The notes beneath the pieces were generated by a model. That model did not search any database. It saw only the letters and a program-made list of their open reading frames with translations, and was not told the DNA's origin. A stretch of DNA of 64,000 nt from NCBI GenBank assembly GCA_000436035.1, contig FR893309.1, positions 1 through 64,000 on the forward strand, read 5' to 3'. Source of the DNA: Prevotella sp. CAG:732. GTDB lineage: Bacteria; Bacteroidota; Bacteroidia; Bacteroidales; Bacteroidaceae. Numbering within the stretch: position 1 is the first letter of the stretch; the number at the start of each line of letters is the position of its first letter. Below are positions 58,318 to 64,000 of this stretch, piece by piece. The position numbers were made by a program, and so were the translations under genes.

Positions 58318-59486
58318 ATCCTATTTGTCAGGATGTGCCATGAGATATAGTTCTTTTTGTCGCTCGATTTCTCTTCTGAGGTCTTCTTCGTTTGGTAGGT
58401 AAAGCTTGTATTGTCTTCTTCGTTTGGTAGGTAAAGCTTGTATTTGGCAGCAAACATCTGGTCGTTCTTGGCAAGGGTGGAATATCGGGCAACATCCGAG
58501 TCGGTTTCGGCGCAGAGGATAATGCCTATAGTCGGATTGTCGTCAGGTCCTTTCTTCATCTTGTCATACATCTGCAAGTACATATCCATTTGTCCAACAT
58601 CTTGATAGGTGATGCGGTTGACCTTTAAATCTACAAGGATAAAACTCTTAATGAGATAATTGTAGAATACCAAGTCGATGTAGTAGTCGTTCTCTTCCGT
58701 ACGGATATGTTGCTGGCGTGCAACAAGGGCATAGCCTTTCCCCATCTCCATCAAGAATTTCTCTAAATTGTCAATGATGGCAGTCTCTAGTTTGGATTCT
58801 TTGAGGGAAGAGTCGGAAGGCAATCCTAGAAACTCCATAACAACTGGCGATTTGATATATTCTAGTTTGTCTTGCTGGAACTCTTGCGTCTTCTCTTTCA
58901 TCTCTTCCTCTACAGGTGTCTTATCTTTCGACATAAGGAGACGCTCATAATATAAAGTATTGATGTTACGATTCAACGTACGGTAACTCCAACCTTGTTC
59001 GAAAGCTTCCTTGGCATACCAATCCCTTGCCTGCTTGTCTTCTATGCGAATGAGTAGTTCGTAATGTGACCATGGTAGTAGGCATATATCTGCTTTGGAC
59101 ATCTGCTGACGGCTATTACTCAATTCATCAGACACCGTCTGGTGAATTGACGTTTGAAATTCAACGGACACTGTCCGTTGAATTTGTAAGTCGCTGAACT
59201 TTAGGTAAAAACGCCTAAAAACTCTTAGTGTTGTTACAGAGAAACCTTTCCCGAATTCCTCAGTAAGTGCAGCAGATGCCACCTCGATGATATGCTTTCC
59301 ATACTCAGCTCTCGCTGCTCCGTTTTGCTCTTCTTCGACAATACGTTTTCCTATTCTCCAGTTTCTTTCTACCAGAGAATAATTAACCGCAGCAAAAGCA
59401 TTATTCTTTGCTTTACTGACAATCGTCTTCAAATCAATCACGAGAAACTTCTCTTCTCCTTTATATGAGTGCTCCATCTGCTTCAT
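58287..59486 (-). CDS. YhcG/DUF1016-family PDDEXK nuclease-like protein with a rearranged C terminus
   Basis: The product (399 residues from the ATG at 59486, MKQMEHSYKGEEKFLV) has the DUF1016 N-terminal helical domain (NYSLVERNWRIGKRIVEEEQ; LPWSHYELLIRIED) and the PDDEXK nuclease-like domain with YIDLVFYNYLIKSFILVDLK (about 280-299; D and DLK as catalytic residues). A 32-bp exact tandem duplication (58381-58444) shifts the frame, so the native end EEDLRREIERQKELYLMAHP (native stop at 58321) is replaced by a junk tail ending FMDLWLKRL. The family is tied to mobile DNA and restriction-like systems; function here is unknown. A TAAGTTTG box at 59524-59517 supports the start. Confidence 0.82.
   Translation of the reverse strand: MKQMEHSYKGEEKFLVIDLKTIVSKAKNNAFAAVNYSLVERNWRIGKRIVEEEQNGAARAEYGKHIIEVASAALTEEFGKGFSVTTLRVFRRFYLKFSDLQIQRTVSVEFQTSIHQTVSDELSNSRQQMSKADICLLPWSHYELLIRIEDKQARDWYAKEAFEQGWSYRTLNRNINTLYYERLLMSKDKTPVEEEMKEKTQEFQQDKLEYIKSPVVMEFLGLPSDSSLKESKLETAIIDNLEKFLMEMGKGYALVARQQHIRTEENDYYIDLVFYNYLIKSFILVDLKVNRITYQDVGQMDMYLQMYDKMKKGPDDNPTIGIILCAETDSDVARYSTLAKNDQMFAAKYKLYLPNEEDNTSFTYQTKKTSEEKSSDKKNYISWHILTNRIFMDLWLKRL
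58381..58444. repeat. 32-bp exact tandem duplication in the YhcG gene
   Basis: 58381-58412 and 58413-58444 are identical (beginning GTCTTCTTCGTTTGGTAGGT). As 32 is not a multiple of three, one copy too many shifts the frame near the 3' end. Confidence 0.95.
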
Positions 59487-59566
59487 AATTATGCCTTGTT
59501 TTATGTATGATGAGTGCAAACTTACATAAAATTCTTCGAATATTACACCAGTTTGATAAAAAAGTT

Positions 59567-59811
59567 GAGACCACAGCGCATTTTTATCTGCAAGTAAGTG
59601 CTAATTGCACTTTTTTACTAATTTTATAGCGGAATTCTCATTCCATGGAGTTAGTTAACGGGTTCTATGTCCCAATGTTCAATTTAAAACTTTCAGCTAT
59701 GAGAAATGTCTGTGGTCTCGATGTGCACAAATATAACGTTTTTGTGTGTATCCTCAAAGAAAATAGTGAGATAACGTGCGGAATCTATCTTTTTTAGATA
59801 CATTCCGCACG
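59567..59811 (+). mobile_element. IS110-family fragment (5' non-coding end plus N terminus of transposase)
   Basis: An ATG at 59699 opens MRNVCGLDVHKYNVFVCILK and then ENSEI before leaving the family pattern and stopping at 59797. The GLDVHK motif with its first DEDD-site Asp and the CILKEN run are typical of IS110 transposase N termini. The rest is deleted. The 130 bases upstream hold a GAGACCACAG/CTGTGGTCTC inverted repeat (59567-59576 and 59710-59719) and a small AAGTGC/GCACTT hairpin (59596-59612); in this family the left non-coding end encodes a bridge RNA. A strong hairpin without T run (59775-59811) marks the 3' edge. Boundaries are approximate. Confidence 0.7.
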
Positions 59812-59898
59812 CTTAAAGCGTATTTTTAACGTTTGTTGATGTAAAAAGTAAAGAAAAGAGTACGTGGTAAAGCCACAAGATAAAGCACATTTTCTTGT

Positions 59899-59929
59899 TT
59901 ATAGCCTCTTTAGCCACAAGTCCATGAAT
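59899..59929. repeat. 31-bp direct repeat, copy 2 (ATPase 3' end)
   Basis: The original location of the repeat: the final codons of the ATPase gene, identical to 58287-58317. Confidence 0.9.
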
Positions 59930-61035
59930 CTATCGTAGATGACATAGCCTTTGTCTGTCCTATACACCAGTTCCTTTTCTTCCAAGACTTTGAGGGCTGC
60001 TTTGGCACTGCTGGCGCCACTCAGATGATGCTCTCTGATAAACTTGCCTGATGTCGGTTGTGCAACGATGCCTTCCTTGGCAATGGCTTTTAATAGGGTG
60101 AATTGATTCTCAGTGAAGAATTGGACTAGACTTTCGAACTGTGGCTCACGACCTTGGAGAATCGAGAGAAGGGCGGCATTAACCTGTTCGATACTCTCAA
60201 CGGTCTCTTCTGTTTCATAGAGACGGTTCATGATACATTGAACATACCAAGTATGTCCCTCGAACAAGTTATAGATATGTTCGAAGATTTCTTCAGAAAG
60301 ATTTCCACCTTTCCCTTTAAAGAAATGTGAGCAGAAATCATAATATACATCTTCTTTCAGAGGCTTCAACCCCAACATCTCTGTGCTTTGGTAGAAAGGA
60401 TGCTTAGGAGAACCAAAGATTTCTGCCATCAGATGAAACTTACTTCCTGAGAAGATAAAATGTACGTGCTGGGCAAACTGGATGTAGGAACGCAGCAGAG
60501 CTTCCGTACCTTTCTCAGGGTATTCGGCAATCTGCTGGAATTCATCAATGGCAATGTATATCTCCCTACCACTTTCATTGAGATAATTGAAGATGCTACG
60601 CATGGTCATCTCCTCTTGGCTAGGCTCGATGGTGATGGAAACGCTAGGTTCCCCAGTCAATGGATCCATGCTGAGTACAGGGCGCAAAGCACTGAAAAAA
60701 GCAATCGTTTTCTCGATAAACGAAGCATTTTTGCGAACGATGTCGTTGATGACCATGACTCCCAGCTGCTCCACAAAATCGTGCAAATTCTTGGTAGCGA
60801 AAATGTCTAGGTATAGGCATACGGCATCCCTCTCTTCTTTCTGGAGATAGAAGAAGGTATTCTTGATGAGTCCCGTCTTGCCAATTCTACGAGGAGAGAT
60901 AAGTGTTACGTTCCTGCCGTTCTTCAGATGAGATAAAAGGGTAGCAGTCTCTGCTTCTCGATCGCAGAAATACTCAGGACTTTCATACCCTTGATAGATG
61001 AAAGGATTCACTAATTTCTTGTTACCTAGTTTCAT
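59899..61035 (-). CDS. AAA/STAND-type ATPase (archaeal ATPase PF01637-like)
   Basis: The 378-residue protein has a P-loop in LISPRRIGKTGLI (about 44-56), Walker B in IYIAIDEFQQIAEYPE (about 162-177), a sensor-like VHFIFSGSKFHLMAEIF, and a C-terminal winged-helix part (about 310-378, GKFIREHHLSGASSAKAALK). The start CDREAETATLLSHLKNGRNV is the usual entry of the MNS-clade ATPases found widely in Bacteroidetes. Function is unknown; association with nuclease-like genes is frequent. The gene has its own promoter. Its final 31 bases are repeated at the end of the neighbouring YhcG gene. Confidence 0.85.
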   Translation of the reverse strand: MKLGNKKLVNPFIYQGYESPEYFCDREAETATLLSHLKNGRNVTLISPRRIGKTGLIKNTFFYLQKEERDAVCLYLDIFATKNLHDFVEQLGVMVINDIVRKNASFIEKTIAFFSALRPVLSMDPLTGEPSVSITIEPSQEEMTMRSIFNYLNESGREIYIAIDEFQQIAEYPEKGTEALLRSYIQFAQHVHFIFSGSKFHLMAEIFGSPKHPFYQSTEMLGLKPLKEDVYYDFCSHFFKGKGGNLSEEIFEHIYNLFEGHTWYVQCIMNRLYETEETVESIEQVNAALLSILQGREPQFESLVQFFTENQFTLLKAIAKEGIVAQPTSGKFIREHHLSGASSAKAALKVLEEKELVYRTDKGYVIYDRFMDLWLKRL

Positions 61036-61055
61036 ACGCCATTACATATTTTATG

Positions 61056-61072
61056 TTACAACTTTTTTGTAA
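61056..61072. promoter_or_regulatory. Palindrome at the predicted ATPase transcription start
   Basis: TTACAA-N5-TTGTAA lies just downstream of the -7 box, where a repressor would block initiation. CATTAC (61040-61045) and GTAATG (61069-61074) give a wider second symmetry. Confidence 0.35.
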
Positions 61073-61075
61073 TGG

Positions 61076-61107
61076 CAAAGATACGGCTTTTTTCTGAATA
61101 GAACAAA
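61076..61107 (-). promoter_or_regulatory. Promoter of the ATPase gene
   Basis: On the minus strand TTTG (61107-61104), 20 bases, TATCTTTG (61083-61076). Confidence 0.65.
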
Positions 61108-61112
61108 TAAAA

Positions 61113-61136
61113 AGCCCAGAAAGTATATACTGGGCT
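61113..61136 (-). terminator. Terminator left behind by the deleted YhcG copy
   Basis: AGCCCAG pairs with CTGGGCT around a 10-base loop; on the minus strand TTTTTATTTG follows. It sits right after the YhcG remnant at 61194. Confidence 0.6.
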
Positions 61137-61193
61137 AAGAAATGATATAAACTTCTCTATGTTTGTCTGATGTTCCCTTGGCGATTTTATATC

Positions 61194-61262
61194 TTATTTG
61201 TCAGGATGCGCCATGAGGTACAACTCCTTTTGTCGCTCTATCTCTCTTCTTAGGTCTTCCGG
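61194..61262 (-). pseudogene. 3' remnant of a second YhcG/DUF1016 gene
   Basis: The minus strand reads PEDLRREIERQKELYLMAHP then DK and a stop, the same C terminus as the out-of-frame native end of the YhcG gene at 58321, with several silent differences. Nothing upstream of it resembles the rest of the gene, so an almost complete deletion left only about 22 codons. Confidence 0.8.
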
Positions 61263-61300
61263 GGTAAAAACTAAACATGAAGAGTATATTAAGACGAAAA

Positions 61301-61328
61301 GGGAAGGCTTATGAGTTCAAGCCTTCCC
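61301..61328 (-). terminator. Terminator of the GH43-GH2 unit
   Basis: GGGAAGGCTT pairs perfectly with AAGCCTTCCC around eight bases; on the minus strand the stem is followed by TTTTCGTCTT. It lies 22 bases after the GH2 stop codon. Confidence 0.7.
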
Positions 61329-61349
61329 TTCCTTCCACTAAGAAAAACA

Positions 61350-63176
61350 TTATTGATTGAATAGATGACAGATTTCTTGATTTACTTTTCTTACTCTATC
61401 TTCTTCCACCTTGATCACTTTACGGTCGTATGTCATTAAGCCATTCACTTCTCCTTCCACATCCGTGGTCTGGGTATAGACGGCAGCAGAAAAACCTGTG
61501 TGAGCCAATTTCTTAAGCTTTTCGGCATACTTCACGTACTCGTCGGTAACTTCCTTTGCATTCTTGAACTGAACATATCCCCAGTTCTTATCAGCCTGCC
61601 AAAGATGCCCTTTGATAGGTAAGCCAATGCCACCATATTCTCCTAGAACTGTAGGTCTTTCCCCATCGGCTAGATACATCTCAGGACCTGGGTAGTTGTG
61701 AAGGTCGAGCATGTCTCCTGTATGATAGAAATTGCCACCACTGGCAGGGTTCACCAAGCGAGAAGTATCATATTTCTTGGTCCATTCTGCTATTTCGACC
61801 GTCTTGAACTGTCCCCATGCTTCATTGAATGGAACCCATGTAACAATGGAAGGATAAGAACGTAGGCAATCCATGATCTCTTTCCATTCCTTCTTGTAGT
61901 TGGCTTCGGATTCTGCGGAACGTATCAATTCGGAACCATTGAAGTACTGGTGATTTTGCCATTGAGGTGATTTGTCTCCACTAGGCATGTCTTGCCAAAC
62001 CAAGATTCCTAATTGGTCGCAATAGGTGTACCAGCGTGCTGGTTCTACCTTCACATGCTTGCGAATCATATTGAAACCGAAGTCTTTGGCTTTTTGTATG
62101 TCATAGCGGAGTGCCTCATCCGTAGGCGCTGTATATAAACCGTCAGGCCACCATCCTTGATCCAATGGACCAAACTGGAAATAATCCTTGTTGTTCAGCT
62201 GTAAACGAACGATGCCATTACCATCTCTATGGGTTGAAATCTTTCGCATGGCAGCATAACTCTTTATTTTGTCTTGCAATTTACCGCCACTGAATAGTTT
62301 TACCTCCACATCATATAGCGAAGGAGATTCTGGCGACCATAGCTTAGGATTCTCAATGGCGATATCTACAGGTTGACCTACAGCACCTTTGGCATTGGCA
62401 ACAACAGTGTTTCCGTCTTTGACCTGAATGTCAACAAGGTCTCCCCAAGTAGTTCCTTCTGTAGCAACATGAACGGTCAACTTTTGAGAGTCAATGTCTG
62501 GAGTTGATTCGATATGGATGATATGCTTGTTGTTGACAGGCTCCATCCATACGGTTTGCCAGATACCAGTAACAGGGGTGTACCAGATGCCATTAGGATT
62601 TGCATTTTGCTTTCCTACAGGTTGGTAACCATCCGTTGTCGGGTCCCACACTTTTACCACCAGCTTCTGATTTCCCGGCTTGAGATAATGTGTGATGTCG
62701 AAACAGAATGGAGTATATCCACCCGTATGTGAGCCGATTTTAATGTCATTCAGATAGACCTCAGTCTTCCAATCGACTGCTCCAAAATGCAGCAATACCG
62801 TCTTGCCCTTCCAAGATGATGGAACCGTAAACGTGCGCTTATACCAGAGTTCCTTGTCTTTGCCAACTTGCTTTTGTACACCAGATAGACTTGATTCCAC
62901 GGCAAAAGGGACTAAAATCTTGCCCTCAAAGGCTTGTGGCTCTTTTTGTCCGATTGGTTGGATGGCGTATTCCCAAAGTCCATTTAAGTTAGCCCAGTTG
63001 GAGCGTTCCATGATAGGGCGGGGATATTCGGGCAACACATGGTTGGGATCCAAGGTCTCAGCCCATTTTGTCTTGATCTTGTCTCCTGCAGGTTTCCACG
63101 GAGAGTTGGGAGCTTTGGCAGTGGCGGTCAAGCTCATCAAAGCTAAAAATAGCCAGGTTAATACGTTCTTTTTCAT
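61350..63176 (-). CDS. GH2-family glycoside hydrolase
   Basis: The 608-residue secreted enzyme has a signal peptide (to about residue 21, TATAK) and the GH2 plan: sugar-binding jelly roll (ELWYKRTFTVPSSWKGKTVL, GYTPFCFDITHYL), immunoglobulin-like domain, and TIM barrel. The barrel holds the acid/base Glu in TWVPFNEAWGQF (about 448-459) and the nucleophile Glu in VLGEYGGIG (about 510-518). It differs from the 820-residue beta-galactosidase in lacking extra C-terminal domains. With the adjacent GH43 it probably removes galactose, arabinose or another side sugar from pectin; exact specificity is unclear. It starts 6 bases after the GH43 stop. Confidence 0.85.
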   Translation of the reverse strand: MKKNVLTWLFLALMSLTATAKAPNSPWKPAGDKIKTKWAETLDPNHVLPEYPRPIMERSNWANLNGLWEYAIQPIGQKEPQAFEGKILVPFAVESSLSGVQKQVGKDKELWYKRTFTVPSSWKGKTVLLHFGAVDWKTEVYLNDIKIGSHTGGYTPFCFDITHYLKPGNQKLVVKVWDPTTDGYQPVGKQNANPNGIWYTPVTGIWQTVWMEPVNNKHIIHIESTPDIDSQKLTVHVATEGTTWGDLVDIQVKDGNTVVANAKGAVGQPVDIAIENPKLWSPESPSLYDVEVKLFSGGKLQDKIKSYAAMRKISTHRDGNGIVRLQLNNKDYFQFGPLDQGWWPDGLYTAPTDEALRYDIQKAKDFGFNMIRKHVKVEPARWYTYCDQLGILVWQDMPSGDKSPQWQNHQYFNGSELIRSAESEANYKKEWKEIMDCLRSYPSIVTWVPFNEAWGQFKTVEIAEWTKKYDTSRLVNPASGGNFYHTGDMLDLHNYPGPEMYLADGERPTVLGEYGGIGLPIKGHLWQADKNWGYVQFKNAKEVTDEYVKYAEKLKKLAHTGFSAAVYTQTTDVEGEVNGLMTYDRKVIKVEEDRVRKVNQEICHLFNQ

Positions 63177-63182
63177 TTGCCT

Positions 63183-64000
63183 TTAATTTTTAAAATAGGG
63201 TTTGTTACTTTCTATGGATGTTATGTTGCCAGCCACTTGCGGCCAGTCGTTGATCCATTCCACCTTGTCCATGAAGAGTAGACGGCCCCCGTCTGGGTCG
63301 GATCTTAAGAATCCATGATAGATCATCCAGTCTTGTTGTTTGTCATCGGTGATAAACTCAGCATTGTGTCCTGGACCTGCAACCAAGTTGCTGCCATGTA
63401 GCAGTACATCGTAAGCTCCATCAAGCATATTCTTTCCTTCTTTCGTTGTGTAAGGACCAAAGAGGTTCTTGGAACGTCCATAGATGACTTGATAGGTGCT
63501 GTTGACTCCCTCACAACAAGTTCCTGCAGAGCCAAAGAGATAATAGTAGTCACCATGTTTATGGATATAGGTGGCTTCCATCTGGTTGCCCGCTACTTGT
63601 ACAGGTTTTGTGCCTGGCTTGAGGGCGAGTCCATCTTCCGTTAATTCTGCACCAAAGATGCCATGGAAGGAGCCCCAAAACAAGTATTTCTTTCCATGAT
63701 CCTCTATATAGAAAGGATCTATGCAGTTCTGTATGCCAATGTCTTGACTGATGAACAAGGCTCCATGGTCGATGAAAGGACCTTGAGGAGAGGTGGCGGA
63801 GGCGATGCCAATACCGCAATTCCATTCTCCTCCCCATTCTGATTTGGAGTAATAGAGCATGTAGCGTCCATTCACGACATTGATGTCTGGGGCCCAAATA
63901 CCACCTTGCGGATTCCATTGTGGGCGTGAGCTATCAGTGAAAGCTGTACCTACATAGTTCCAGTTGACCAAGTCTTTGGAGCGATAGATTGGAAGATTGC
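63183..64000 (-). CDS. GH43 arabinanase/arabinosidase, truncated by the window edge
   Basis: The frame is open to the right edge of the window, so the N terminus is missing; the last visible upstream residues are NLPIYRSKDLVNWNYVGTAF. The five-blade GH43 propeller shows GGIWAPDINVVNGRYMLYYS, the pKa-modulating Asp in NCIDPFYIED, the general-acid Glu in GNQMEATYIHKHGDYY, and a late HGSNLVAGPGHNAEF. Such enzymes cut alpha-L-arabinan or arabinosides from pectin side chains. It is cotranscribed with the GH2 gene. Subfamily and endo/exo mode cannot be told from the fragment. Confidence 0.88.
   Translation of the reverse strand, partial: NLPIYRSKDLVNWNYVGTAFTDSSRPQWNPQGGIWAPDINVVNGRYMLYYSKSEWGGEWNCGIGIASATSPQGPFIDHGALFISQDIGIQNCIDPFYIEDHGKKYLFWGSFHGIFGAELTEDGLALKPGTKPVQVAGNQMEATYIHKHGDYYYLFGSAGTCCEGVNSTYQVIYGRSKNLFGPYTTKEGKNMLDGAYDVLLHGSNLVAGPGHNAEFITDDKQQDWMIYHGFLRSDPDGGRLLFMDKVEWINDWPQVAGNITSIESNKPYFKN

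Noticed and set aside
58287..61035. Complete anti-phage defence system
   Set aside because: A YhcG-like nuclease domain and an AAA ATPase are suggestive, but one copy has a damaged C terminus and no known defence signature is complete. I report only the rearrangement.

Overview
The window looks like a chromosomal segment of a gut or oral Bacteroidales bacterium, most likely Prevotella/Segatella (S. copri-like). The evidence is two SusC/SusD loci, many promoters of the Bacteroidetes type (TTTG, about 20 bases, TAnnTTTG), an N-succinylornithine-type carbamoyltransferase, secreted proteins with short C-terminal tails of the GVYIVNGKK kind, and the folP-cdaA pair. No rRNA, prophage or CRISPR array was seen. 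Two tRNA genes (Pro-CGG, Phe-GAA) are present.

Layout. 1-9.1 kb is core metabolism: an ArgE-type deacetylase, an acyl-CoA ligase, prfB without the usual frameshift site, a CYTH protein, two tandem sodium symporters and a ComEA-like helix-hairpin-helix protein. 9.6-21.7 kb is a pectin locus: a small secreted protein, two PL1 pectate lyases, SusC, SusD and a DUF4957/DUF5123-like lipoprotein. 22.7-32.4 kb is a beta-1,4-galactan locus: SusC, SusD, SusE-like protein, GH53 galactanase and GH2 beta-galactosidase. It is followed by a membrane-tethered propeller/AraC regulator that has lost the kinase and receiver parts of a normal hybrid two-component system. 35.5-38.1 kb is a vitamin B6 island: a ThiD-like domain fused to an AraC DNA-binding domain, then pdxS and pdxT. 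38.2-54.5 kb is mostly housekeeping: higA, murF, micro-proteins, folP, cdaA, pta, ackA, kdgK, lpxH, a DUF59 protein, radC, a glycosyltransferase, efp (broken), rpmH, a PASTA protein, rluD, ddl and an acyltransferase. 54.6-58.1 kb is a proA-argF'-Rid unit on the minus strand. 58.3-61.3 kb is a scarred accessory patch with a YhcG/DUF1016 nuclease-like gene, an AAA-type ATPase, gene remnants and an IS110 fragment. 61.35-64 kb carries a GH2 and a truncated GH43, again aimed at pectin side chains.

How it works together. The two loci, the GH43/GH2 pair and kdgK suggest a pectin lifestyle: PL1 enzymes cut homogalacturonan, GH53 and GH2 take down galactan side chains, GH43 takes arabinan, and KdgK phosphorylates the ketodeoxy sugar acid made from galacturonate. 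Pta and AckA then yield acetate and ATP. The two transcription starts of the pectin locus each have a LacI/PurR-like palindrome at the same distance (about 51 bases) upstream of the -7 box, suggesting a shared activator.

Most noteworthy: a predicted pseudokinase-AraC regulator of B6 synthesis; twin 34-residue membrane micro-proteins; a 22-bp-period palindromic array between proA and argF'; efp disrupted by an imperfect 82-bp duplication whose copies differ only at synonymous sites (probably a strain-chimera assembly join); and reciprocal deletion scars of a former tandem YhcG-ATPase pair.
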